Source: Streptomyces parvus (GTDB lineage Bacteria > Actinomycetota > Actinomycetes > Streptomycetales > Streptomycetaceae). From it: a stretch of DNA of 64,000 bases. The position numbers and the translations under genes were made by a program. Location of the stretch: positions 1,922,001-1,986,000 of the forward strand of contig NZ_CP135079.1 in assembly GCF_032121415.1 (NCBI RefSeq). The letters are read 5' to 3'. Under the pieces are notes generated by a model. That model worked only from the letters and a program-made list of their open reading frames with translations, was not told the origin of the DNA and ran no database searches. Positions within the stretch are counted from its first letter, which is position 1, and each line of letters opens with the position of its first letter. Positions 7,246 to 14,987 of this stretch are shown piece after piece.

Positions 7246-9746
7246 CGGTCGTTCACCTGCGCTCCCTGGGTGGTGAAGGTGAAGGCGTCCAGGTCGAAGA
7301 GGCTGCCCCGGCCCGTGGGTCCCGTGAAGACGAAGAACAACTCGGCCGGTCCGGCAGGGGCGTTGTTCACGTCGGCCGTGAGGTCCACGAAGTTCTCCCA
7401 GCCGCCGGTCGGGGCGACGGGCAGGGAGGAGAGCAACGCGCCCGTCGGGGAGCCGGCCCGTACCTCCAGAGTGCCGCCCGCGCCGCCCGAGGCGACCCGC
7501 ACCGTGACGGAGGTGGCGTTCGAGAGCACGTACGGCTTGAACGAGACCCAGTCGCCGTTGTCCGTGTAGCCGACGGTCGCACCGCCCCCGGCCGGGCCGT
7601 GCGGGGCGACCTCGATGCCGTTCCGGGCCGCGAAGTGCTCGCCCTGGCGGTGGCGGGGCTGGAGGACGGAGTCGCTGTGCGCGGTGAGTCCGCCCGCGTC
7701 GGTGTACTCGGCGTCGAAGACCCCGTAGATGTTGGCGGCGCTGTCGTGCTCCCCGTCGACGGGCACGTCGATGGTGCCGGAGCAGCCGTTCTTCGAGGTG
7801 ATCTGGTGGCGGTGGCTGTCGTGGCCGAGGAGGTAGGTGACCTTGACCTTGGAGCAGTCGACCGTGCCGTCCTCGGGGTCGCTGACGTCGACCGTGAAGG
7901 GGACGGAGTCGCCGAAGGAGAAGAGCGTGCCGTCTGCCGGGGTGGTGAGGGTGACGGTGGGCGCGGTGTTGCCCGCCGTCACGACCAGACTGGCGGTGCC
8001 GGTGAGGCCTTCGGGGTCGGTGACGGTCAGCGTCGGGTGGAAGGTTCCGGCGGTGGTGTAGGCGTGGCTGGGGTTCGGTTCGGTGGAGGTGGCTCCGTCG
8101 CCGAAGTCCCAGGCGTAGGTCAGGTTTCCGCCTTCGGGGTCCGCGCTGCCCGCCGAGGAGAAGGAGACCGCGAGCGGGGTGGGCCCGGACGTCCTGTCGG
8201 CGGCGGCCTCGGCGACCGGGGACCGGTTGCTGCCCGCGAGGTACTCCACGCGGTACAGGGCCTGGTTGCCCGCGCCCGTGCCGTAGTCGAGGACGTAGAG
8301 CGCGCCGTCGGGTCCGAACGCGGAGTCCATCACCTGGGTGCCGGTCCACGGGAAGGTGTCGATGCCGCCCGGTGATCCGTCGGCCGTGATCTCGACCGGC
8401 TTGATCCACTTGCGGCCGTACTCGGTGGCGAAGAAGCGGCCGTCGAGGGAGGCGGGGAACTTCACGGCGGAGTCGAGGTCCGCGTCGAAGTCGTATACGG
8501 GGCCGGCCATCGGGGACTCGGAGCCGCCGCCGAACTCCGGCGGGGAGCCCGCGTCACCGGCGTACCGGATCCAGGCGGGCTGGGCGGGCGGCAGGGTGGC
8601 GAGGCCGGTGTTGCGGAAGGAGTTGTTGGCCGGGCCCGCGGCGCAGTCGTACTTCGCGCCGGACGGGCCGCTGGGGAAGGTGTACTCGCCGTACGTCTCC
8701 GGGGGCGTGTTGGTGCCCGTGCAGTACGGCCAGCCGAAGTTGCCGGGCCGGGTGACGCGGTTGAACTCGACCTGACCGCTGGGGCCCCGGTCCGGGTCGG
8801 TGGTGCCGGCGTCGGGGCCGTAGTCGCCGATGTAGACGGCTCCGGACTTCTTGTCGACGGACATCCGGAACGGGTTGCGGAAGCCCATCGCGTAGATCTC
8901 CGGGCGGGTGTCCGCGGTGCCGGGAGCGAAGAGGTTGCCCGCCGGGACCGTGTAGCCGCCATCGGCCGTGGGCTTGATCCGCAGCAGCTTGCCGCGCAGG
9001 TCGTCGGTGTTGCCGGAGGAGCGCTGGGCGTCGAACTGCGGGTTGCGGTCGGTGCGTTCGTCGATCGGGGCGTAGCCGCTCGACTCGAAGGGGTTGGTGT
9101 CGTCCCCCGTGGTCAGATAGAGATTCCCGGCGGCGTCGAAGTCGATGTCACCGCCGACGTGGCAGCACTGGCCCCGGTCGCTCTCGACTTCCAGGACCAC
9201 CTTCTCGCTGCCGGGATCGAGCGTGCCGTCGGCCTTGAGGACGAAGCGGGAGAGGTTGAGGTGGCCCTTCCATGCCTCGAAGTCGGCGGCCGAACCGGAG
9301 GTGGGGGCGTCGCCGGGCGGGGTGTTCAGGAGCGGGGAGTAGTAGAGGTAGACATAGCGGTTCGTCGAGAACCCCGGGTCGACGGCGATGTCCTGGAGGC
9401 CCTCTTCGTCGTGGGTGTAGACGTCGAGCCTGCCCGCCGTCCTTGTCGACCCGGCGGCGTCGGTCAGCCGGACCGTGCCGTCGCGGGCGGTGTGCAGCAC
9501 GGACCGGTCGGGCAGCACGGCGATCGACATGGCCTCGCCCAGCTCGGCTGCGCCGAGGGCGAGTTGGACCTGTTGGTAGTCGGCGGCGGGGATGTCGGCC
9601 GCGGAGGGTCCGGCCGCGGACTGTGAGGCGCGCGCCTCGGGGTCGGCGGCGAGCGCGGGGCCCGCGGCGGGGACGGCGAGCGTGGCCGCGAGGAGTGCGG
9701 CGAGGGCGGTGGCGTATCCGGACCACCGTGGGGGTGCGGGTGACAT
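7242..9746 (-). CDS. Secreted PQQ-type glucose/sorbosone dehydrogenase with PKD and CBM6
   Basis: An 834-residue protein: signal peptide (1 to about 30, [12 protein letters not shown]), a soluble-aldose-dehydrogenase beta-propeller (about 45-440, with GLQDIAVDPGF, YAMGFRNPFRM and FGWPYCTG), a PKD domain (about 490-575, YAWDFGDG), an Ig-like stretch, and a C-terminal CBM6 (about 700-830). The family oxidises sugars using PQQ at the cell surface; no PQQ synthesis genes are in this window. The start at ATG 9746 gives a clean signal peptide; the open frame upstream is His/Arg/Pro-rich and not protein-like. First gene of a two-gene unit with the ThuA-GH99 gene. The CBM6 modules of the two proteins resemble each other, suggesting a shared target. 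Confidence 0.85.
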   Translation of the reverse strand: MSPAPPRWSGYATALAALLAATLAVPAAGPALAADPEARASQSAAGPSAADIPAADYQQVQLALGAAELGEAMSIAVLPDRSVLHTARDGTVRLTDAAGSTRTAGRLDVYTHDEEGLQDIAVDPGFSTNRYVYLYYSPLLNTPPGDAPTSGSAADFEAWKGHLNLSRFVLKADGTLDPGSEKVVLEVESDRGQCCHVGGDIDFDAAGNLYLTTGDDTNPFESSGYAPIDERTDRNPQFDAQRSSGNTDDLRGKLLRIKPTADGGYTVPAGNLFAPGTADTRPEIYAMGFRNPFRMSVDKKSGAVYIGDYGPDAGTTDPDRGPSGQVEFNRVTRPGNFGWPYCTGTNTPPETYGEYTFPSGPSGAKYDCAAGPANNSFRNTGLATLPPAQPAWIRYAGDAGSPPEFGGGSESPMAGPVYDFDADLDSAVKFPASLDGRFFATEYGRKWIKPVEITADGSPGGIDTFPWTGTQVMDSAFGPDGALYVLDYGTGAGNQALYRVEYLAGSNRSPVAEAAADRTSGPTPLAVSFSSAGSADPEGGNLTYAWDFGDGATSTEPNPSHAYTTAGTFHPTLTVTDPEGLTGTASLVVTAGNTAPTVTLTTPADGTLFSFGDSVPFTVDVSDPEDGTVDCSKVKVTYLLGHDSHRHQITSKNGCSGTIDVPVDGEHDSAANIYGVFDAEYTDAGGLTAHSDSVLQPRHRQGEHFAARNGIEVAPHGPAGGGATVGYTDNGDWVSFKPYVLSNATSVTVRVASGGAGGTLEVRAGSPTGALLSSLPVAPTGGWENFVDLTADVNNAPAGPAELFFVFTGPTGRGSLFDLDAFTFTTQGAQVNDR

Positions 9747-10008
9747 GGGCGGCTGGTTCCTTCCTGACGGGTACGTGGGGTCTGTCAGGCAAGGCGCTGT
9801 CGCGCTTTGCGACGTAGGGGCCCCGGCGGCGGGGCGGTACGGCGTGCGGGCATGCGATGTGCCGGTGTGCAGGCGTGCGCTGTGCGGTTCCGCGTGCAGG
9901 CGAACGGTGTGCGGTGACTGCGCCGGTGCCCGGGCGCAGGCGGATTCTTTCTCCCGGAGAGCGCTCCAACGCTGCCGTCCGGGCGACTTTTTGCATGCTG
10001 ACAACGCA

Positions 10009-10034
10009 AGAATAATTTGTCAAGGTCGTGTCAA
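10009..10034 (-). promoter_or_regulatory. Probable promoter/operator with tandem TTGACA
   Basis: On the minus strand two TTGACA hexamers lie at 10034-10029 and 10023-10018, exactly 11 bp apart, in the most AT-rich part of the region. TATTCT at 10014-10009 is 14 bp from the first hexamer, shorter than the usual 16-19 bp. The spacing of one helical turn could equally mark an activator or repressor site. It would drive the dehydrogenase/ThuA pair with a leader of roughly 250 nt. Confidence 0.4.
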
Positions 10035-10130
10035 AATTGCGATTGGGTGCTGCGTGCAGCCATTCCGCCGGGCCGCCACCCCGGGGTGACGCTGCCCTCA
10101 TCGGCAGCCGGATCCGGGGCGGTCACGCCC

Positions 10131-10147
10131 CGAAGCCCTAGGCTTCG
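10131..10147. promoter_or_regulatory. Dyad immediately upstream of matB start
   Basis: Perfect inverted repeat CGAAGCC-cta-GGCTTCG ending five bases before the GTG of matB. TAGGCT inside it lies seven bases before the GTG and could be a -10 element, which would make the matB transcript leaderless; no Shine-Dalgarno sequence is present. Such a position suits a repressor site. No regulator gene is adjacent. Confidence 0.4.
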
Positions 10148-10151
10148 CCGC

Positions 10152-11645
10152 GTGACCCTCCTTCTTCCCGCGCTCCAGTCCCCCACCGGCCCGGCAGCCT
10201 CCCGGGAGGCCGTGCGCTTCGGTGACCTCTCCTTGACCTACGGCCTGCTCGCCGGGGCCGCCGACTCCCTCGCCGCCCGGATCGCGGACGCGGGCCGGGT
10301 CGCTCTCTGGGCCACGCCGGCGCCGGAGACGGTGATCGCGGTGGTGGCGGCCCTGCGGGCCGGGGTTCCGGCGGTGCCGCTCAACCCTCGTACGGGCGAA
10401 CGCGAGTTGACGCACATCCTGGGCGACAGCGAGCCCACGGCCGTACTGGCGGGCCCGGACGACGAGCTGCCCCCGGCGCTGGAGAAGCTGCGGCGAGTGA
10501 CGGTGGACGCGCGGGCGGGCGAGGCCGACAAGGCGGGCGAGGCACGTCCCGACGAGTACGACGTCGGCGAGGCCGGGCCCGAGGACCCCGCCCTGATCGT
10601 CTACACCTCCGGCACCACCGGCCCGCCCAAAGGGGCGGTCCTGCCCCGCCGGGCCGTCGCCGCGTCCCTGGACGCGCTGGAGGACGCCTGGGCGTGGACC
10701 GGCGACGACGTCCTGGTCCACGCGCTGCCTCTGTTCCACGTCCACGGGCTGATCCTGGGCGTCCTCGGCCCGCTGCGGCGTGGCGGCTCCGTGCGCCATC
10801 TGGGGAAGTTCTCACCCGAGGGCGTGGCCCGGGAGCTGGGCTCCGGGGGCACGATGCTGTTCGGCGTACCGACGATGTACCACCGGCTGGCTCAGGCGCT
10901 GGACGGGCCCGCGGACACTGCCGAACGGGACGCGCTGGCTGTGGCGTTGAGCGGGGCGCGGCTGCTGGTCTCCGGTTCGGCGGCGCTGCCCCTGCACGAC
11001 CACGAGCGCATCGCGGCGGCGACCGGGCGGCGGGTGATCGAGCGGTACGGCATGACGGAGACCCTGATGAACACCGGGATCCGGGCGGACGGCGTACCGC
11101 GCCCGGGCACGGTGGGCCCGCCGCTCGCCGGGGTGGAGCTGCGTCTCGCGGAGGACGACGGTGCGGTGCTCGACGAGCCGGGCGCGATCGGCGAGATCCA
11201 GGTACGCGGCCCGAACCTGTTCACCGGCTATCTGAACCGGCCCGACGCCACGGCCGCCGCGCACACGGCGGACGGCTGGTTCCGCACGGGCGACGTGGGC
11301 ACGGTGGACGCGGACGGGTACGTCTCCATCGTCGGCCGCAAGGCCACCGACCTGATCAAGAGCGGCGGCTACAAGATCGGCGCGGGCGAGATCGAGAACG
11401 TGCTGCTCGCGCACCCCGGGGTCCGGGAAGTTGCCGTGACCGGCGAGGAGGACCCGGACCTCGGCGAGCGGGTGGTGGCCTGGGTGGTCGCGACGGACCC
11501 CGGCTCACCTCCCTCCCCCGAAGAGTTGGCGGACCGGGTGGCGGCCCAGCTGGCCCCGCACAAGCGCCCGCGCACCGTGCGCTACCTGGACGCGCTGCCC
11601 CGCAACGACCTGGGCAAGATCATGAAGAGGTCCCTCCGTGCCTGA
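10152..11645 (+). CDS. matB: Malonyl-CoA synthetase (MatB-type acyl-CoA ligase)
   Basis: A 497-residue AMP-forming ligase that makes malonyl-CoA, and probably methylmalonyl-CoA, from the free acid, ATP and CoA. Motifs in order: YTSGTTGPPKG (phosphate binding), PLFHVHGL, RYGMTET, GWFRTGD, SGGYKIGAGEIE and the catalytic Lys in DLGKIMKR near the C-terminus. The sequence matches my memory of the characterised S. coelicolor MatB very closely, including RRVIERYGMTETLMNT and APHKRPR. GTG 10152 was chosen because homologues begin at this point; there is no Shine-Dalgarno sequence. The last eight bases overlap the next gene, so the ligase and the carboxyltransferase are probably co-translated. It supplies extender units for fatty acid and polyketide synthesis. 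Confidence 0.88.
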   Translation: MTLLLPALQSPTGPAASREAVRFGDLSLTYGLLAGAADSLAARIADAGRVALWATPAPETVIAVVAALRAGVPAVPLNPRTGERELTHILGDSEPTAVLAGPDDELPPALEKLRRVTVDARAGEADKAGEARPDEYDVGEAGPEDPALIVYTSGTTGPPKGAVLPRRAVAASLDALEDAWAWTGDDVLVHALPLFHVHGLILGVLGPLRRGGSVRHLGKFSPEGVARELGSGGTMLFGVPTMYHRLAQALDGPADTAERDALAVALSGARLLVSGSAALPLHDHERIAAATGRRVIERYGMTETLMNTGIRADGVPRPGTVGPPLAGVELRLAEDDGAVLDEPGAIGEIQVRGPNLFTGYLNRPDATAAAHTADGWFRTGDVGTVDADGYVSIVGRKATDLIKSGGYKIGAGEIENVLLAHPGVREVAVTGEEDPDLGERVVAWVVATDPGSPPSPEELADRVAAQLAPHKRPRTVRYLDALPRNDLGKIMKRSLRA

Positions 11646-13029
11646 CGAGAACCCCGCCCGTGCGACGGCTCGCGAGGCGATCACCCTGCTCACCGGTGCG
11701 GCGGCCTTCACCGAGCACCGCCCGCCACCGCGCCCCCTGCCGCCGGACGGCCCGCTCGGCTGGGCGGGGTACGACGCGGCGCGGGAACGTGCCTCGGCCC
11801 GGACCGGCGAGGAAGAGTCCGTGGTGTACGGCACCGGGGTCGTCGGAGACCGCGCATGCGTCCTGCTCTCCTTCGAGTTCGGTTTCCTGGGCGGGTCGTT
11901 GGGCCGGCAGACCGGGGACCGTCTGGCGGCCGCGTACGAGTTGGCCCGCACTCGCCGCCTCCCGCTGGTCGCGCTCGTCGCCACCGGCGGCAGCCGGATG
12001 CAGGAGGGCATGGTCGCGCTCACCCAGCTCCAGCGGGTGGCCGCCGCCTCCACGCGGCTGCGCGCGGCCGGGCTCCCGCAGATCGCGGTGGTCCGCGACC
12101 CGACGACCGGCGGCGGCTGGGCCACGGTGGGGGCGGGCGCGGACGTGGTGCTGGCGCTGCCGGGTGCGCAGGTGGGCTTCGCCGGCTCCCGGGTACGGCC
12201 GCCGGACGCCGATCCGTACGCCTACAGCGCCGAGGGCCAGTTCGCGGCGGGCCAGGTGGACGCGGTCGTCCCGGCCGACGAGCTGACCGCCACGGTGACG
12301 CAGTGGCTGCGCGCGCTGGGACCGCACGAAGGTCTGCCGGCCGCGCCGGTGCCCCGCGCGCTGTCGGCGGCCGGAGCCGGTAGGGGATCGGAAGCCGGTA
12401 CGCCGTCGGCGGCCCCGCTTCCCGAGACCGGGCGGGAGGCGGTGGCGCGGGCCCGCGATCCGCGACGGCCGCGCGCCGAGGCGTATCTGGCCGACTGCCT
12501 CGCCCTACGGCTCCCCCTCCACGGGGACCGCTCCGGCGCCACGGACCCCGGGCTGCTCTGCGGCTTCGGGCTGCGCGCCGACGGGCGGCCCGTGGCGTAC
12601 GTCGCCCAGTGCGGTACGCCGACCCGCCCGGCCGGATACCGTGCGGCGGCCCGGACGATCCGGCTGGCGGACCGGCTCGGCGTCCCCGTCCTGACCCTCG
12701 TCGACACCCCGGGCGCGGCCAACGACGCCGAGGCGGAGCGGGCGGGCGCGGGCGCGGCCATCGCGGACACCTTCGCGGCGATCGCGGCGGCCCGGGTGCC
12801 GGTGACGACGCTGGTGATCGGCGAGGGCGGCTCGGGCGGGGCGCTGGCACTCGCGGCACCGGACAACACCCATGTCACGGTGGACAGTTACTTCTCCGTC
12901 ATCGCCCCGGAACTGGCCGCCGCGATCCTCAAGCGACCGCCGTCGCAGACGGGTGCCACCGCCGACCAGCTGCGGCTGCGCCCGCAGGACCTCGTGGATC
13001 TGGGCATCGCCCGCTCGATCGTCCGGTAG
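11638..13029 (+). CDS. Fused AccD/AccA-like acyl-CoA carboxyltransferase
   Basis: A 463-residue protein made of two crotonase-fold halves. The N-half (about 20-225) is AccD/beta-like, with GGSRMQEGM and DPTTGGGW but no zinc finger. The C-half (about 275-463) is AccA/alpha-like, with LVDTPGAANDAEAE and IGEGGSGGALAL. Family members move carboxyl groups between biotin and acyl-CoA; related two-subunit enzymes are biotin-independent malonyl decarboxylases (MdcD/MdcE). No biotin carboxylase or biotin carrier gene is nearby, and the gene overlaps matB by eight bases. Its substrate is therefore most likely malonyl-CoA or methylmalonyl-CoA; whether it carboxylates with a remote BCCP or decarboxylates cannot be decided here. 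An Ala/Gly-rich linker (about 240-265) joins the halves. Confidence 0.8.
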   Translation: MPDENPARATAREAITLLTGAAAFTEHRPPPRPLPPDGPLGWAGYDAARERASARTGEEESVVYGTGVVGDRACVLLSFEFGFLGGSLGRQTGDRLAAAYELARTRRLPLVALVATGGSRMQEGMVALTQLQRVAAASTRLRAAGLPQIAVVRDPTTGGGWATVGAGADVVLALPGAQVGFAGSRVRPPDADPYAYSAEGQFAAGQVDAVVPADELTATVTQWLRALGPHEGLPAAPVPRALSAAGAGRGSEAGTPSAAPLPETGREAVARARDPRRPRAEAYLADCLALRLPLHGDRSGATDPGLLCGFGLRADGRPVAYVAQCGTPTRPAGYRAAARTIRLADRLGVPVLTLVDTPGAANDAEAERAGAGAAIADTFAAIAAARVPVTTLVIGEGGSGGALALAAPDNTHVTVDSYFSVIAPELAAAILKRPPSQTGATADQLRLRPQDLVDLGIARSIVR

Positions 13030-13061
13030 GCCCGGGCCCCGTTCACGGCTGCGGGGCCGGC

Positions 13062-13161
13062 GTGGCCATGGCGAACGCGGTGGCCTTCCTGGCGGGTCCG
13101 GACGCGCGGTGGATCACCGGCACCGCGCCGGCGGTGGACGGCGGGCACACGGCCTGCCGGT
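13062..13161 (+). pseudogene. C-terminal scrap of a short-chain dehydrogenase (SDR)
   Basis: One reading frame encodes VAMANAVAFLAGPDARW, then ITGTAPAVDGGHTA, which is the standard end of an SDR protein (cofactor-loop end plus the VDGG tail). There is no Rossmann GxxxGxG or YxxxK part upstream: the preceding DNA in this frame is antisense-type shadow of the carboxyltransferase gene. Only about 33 codons of similarity remain, 30 bp after the carboxyltransferase stop. It is a gene relic, not a functional protein. Confidence 0.7.
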
Positions 13162-13171
13162 CCTCCGTCCG

Positions 13172-14437
13172 CTACGGCTGCGGATCGCGGGCGTCGTAGC
13201 GGGCGAAGGCACGCCACTTCAGCGCGAGCAGGGTCACCCCGGTCACGCACAGGATGCCGCCACCGGTGACGGCGACGGTGGGCGAGGCGAGGTCCGCCAC
13301 CGAGCCGGCCAGGAAGTCGCCGAGGCGGGGGCCGCCCGCCACGACGACGATGAAGACGCCCTGGAGGCGGCCGCGCAGTTCGTCGGGCACGGCCGCCTGG
13401 AGCATCGTGTTGCGGAAGACCATGGAGACGGTGTCGGCGCAGCCGGCGAGGGCCAGGAACAGCAGCCCGAGCCAGAGGTTGCGGGTGAGTCCGAAGACGG
13501 CGACGGCGGTGCCCCAGGAGCCGACCGCCAGCAGGATCGCCAGTCCGTGCCGTCGGATCCGGCCGAGCCAGCCGGAGAACACCCCGCCCAGCAGCGCTCC
13601 GAGGGCCGGGGCGGCGACGAGCAGGCCGGTGGTCCGCGCGTCGCCCCCGTACCAGAGGACGGCGACGGCCGGGAACAGGGCGCGGGGGTGGGCGAGGACC
13701 ATGGCGCACAGGTCGGTGAAGAAGGTCATCCGCAGGTTCGGCCGGGTCCCGAGGAACCTCAGCCCGTCCAGGACGGAGGCCCGCTTGCCCGCTTCGCCGT
13801 CCTTGCGGTCGGGCAGCATCGAGGGCATGCGCCACATCGCGTACAGGGAGGCGGTGAAGCAGAGGGCGTCCACGGTGTACGCGGCCCGGTAGCCCCACCA
13901 GCCGACGATCAGGCCGCCCAGCATCGGGCCGACGAGGGTGCCCGTCGTACTGGTCATGGTCGTCAGCGCGTTGGCGGCGGGCAGTTGTCCGGCCGGCAGC
14001 AGCCGGGCGATCATCGAGGAGCGGGCCGGGGCGTTGAGGGCGAAGCAGACGGCCTGGAGGGCGACGATCGCGTACAGCAGCCCGACGTGCTCGACGCCGA
14101 CGACGGCCGCCGCCACCAGGACGAGGGAGAGCCCGAACGACCCGACGGCGCTGAACAGTCCGAGCTTGCGCCGGTCGACGGTGTCGGCGACGGCCCCGCC
14201 GTAGAGCCCGAAGACGACGAGCGGCACCAGGGAGCAGAACCCGATGAGCCCGACGGAGAACGCGGACCCGGTGATGTCGTAGACCTGGAGCGAGACCGCC
14301 AGCGCTGTCATGCCCTGGCCGATCCAGGAAACGGTGTTCCCGAACCAGAGCCGCCGGTAGTCGGGCGAGGTCCGCAGGGGCGTGAGGTCGGCGAGTATAT
14401 GGGTGCTTCGTGCACGCGGTTCGGCTGATTCGGTCAC
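13172..14437 (-). CDS. MFS exporter, EntS/Bcr-like
   Basis: A 421-residue protein with about 12 membrane segments, opening with the family pattern LRTSPDYRRLWFGNTVSWIG and carrying GGAVADTVDRRKL in the first cytoplasmic loop. Relatives export siderophores (EntS) or small drugs and commonly sit in or beside biosynthetic clusters. The GTG start overlaps the stop of the truncated thioesterase frame as GTGA, so the two were once translationally coupled. Type II thioesterases accompany NRPS/PKS systems, which suggests the carrier was the exporter of a product whose synthesis genes are gone. Current substrate unknown. Confidence 0.85.
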   Translation of the reverse strand: MTESAEPRARSTHILADLTPLRTSPDYRRLWFGNTVSWIGQGMTALAVSLQVYDITGSAFSVGLIGFCSLVPLVVFGLYGGAVADTVDRRKLGLFSAVGSFGLSLVLVAAAVVGVEHVGLLYAIVALQAVCFALNAPARSSMIARLLPAGQLPAANALTTMTSTTGTLVGPMLGGLIVGWWGYRAAYTVDALCFTASLYAMWRMPSMLPDRKDGEAGKRASVLDGLRFLGTRPNLRMTFFTDLCAMVLAHPRALFPAVAVLWYGGDARTTGLLVAAPALGALLGGVFSGWLGRIRRHGLAILLAVGSWGTAVAVFGLTRNLWLGLLFLALAGCADTVSMVFRNTMLQAAVPDELRGRLQGVFIVVVAGGPRLGDFLAGSVADLASPTVAVTGGGILCVTGVTLLALKWRAFARYDARDPQP

Positions 14438-14907
14438 AGGGGATGGTAGCCAGGGCCCTTCGGGCCGGCCGAACGGGCCCTGAGCGGCCCGGAGGTCCGG
14501 GGCCCGGGGGCCGGCTCCTGGCAGCGCGATCCCGTACTAGGGGGTTGATAGCCGCGGAGCACGACCCCGGTGTCGCTGTCCAGGCCGCCGACGACCTGGT
14601 CCTCGTAGGTCGGCCCGGGTTCGTCCAGGTAGAAGTGCCCGCCCTCGAAGGTGCGGAACGCGCAACCGGCGTCGGGAACCTCGCGCCACCCCTGGGCCTC
14701 GGCCGCTGTGATCTCCGGGTCCTGGTCGCCGTACAGCACGATGACCGGGGTCCGCAGCCCCGCGCCGGGCGAGGGCCGATAGGTCTCGCTCAAGCGGTAG
14801 TCGTTCCGGATCATGGGCAGGAACGTCCGGACGAGCGGGGCGTCGTCGAGGAGGTCGAGCCGGGCCGCGTCGGTGGTGCCGAGGCTGTCCAGCGCGTACG
14901 GGCACGA
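14434..14907 (-). pseudogene. N-terminally truncated type II thioesterase
   Basis: From 14907 downwards the frame reads SCPYALDSLGTTDAARLDLL, continues through a stretch ending FLPMIRNDYRLSETYRP, then VIVLYGDQDPEIT and FRTFEGGHFYLDE. These match the C-terminal half of GrsT-like editing thioesterases, including the catalytic-triad His of GGHF. The N-terminal half with the GxSxG nucleophile is absent: an in-frame TGA (14910-14908) precedes, then the terminator of the sugar ABC operon. ATG 14814 could still start a short product, but without the nucleophile it cannot be active. The stop overlaps the GTG of the MFS exporter. The break coincides with the left edge of the carbohydrate locus. Confidence 0.75.
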
Positions 14908-14921
14908 TCAAAGCAAGGATG

Positions 14922-14964
14922 ACCCCGGATCCGGCGGCGGGGCGGTGCGTACCGGATCCGGGGT
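14922..14964 (-). terminator. Terminator of the sugar ABC operon
   Basis: A perfect 13-bp inverted repeat, ACCCCGGATCCGG and CCGGATCCGGGGT, with a 17-base loop, 24 bp downstream of the last permease stop. On the minus strand it is followed by TCCTTGCTTTGAT, a modest T-rich tail. Confidence 0.8.
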
Positions 14965-14987
14965 GGCTTTGGGGTGTTGCGGCTGGG

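Larger units (their letters stand above)
9747..10151. other. Divergent intergenic region, 405 bp
   Basis: Separates the minus-strand dehydrogenase/ThuA unit from plus-strand matB. It holds an AT-richer core at about 9990-10050 with two TTGACA hexamers on the minus strand, and a dyad directly in front of matB (both listed separately). The rest is G/C-rich with no convincing gene on either strand. Confidence 0.6.

Noticed and set aside
4954..7569. Plus-strand open frame of about 870 codons
   Set aside because: Antisense to the ThuA-GH99 gene, which has clear domains and catalytic residues; the shadow product is low-complexity.
9592..10089. Plus-strand frame over the start of the dehydrogenase gene
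   Set aside because: It overlaps the signal peptide region antisense and the divergent promoter; the product is not protein-like.
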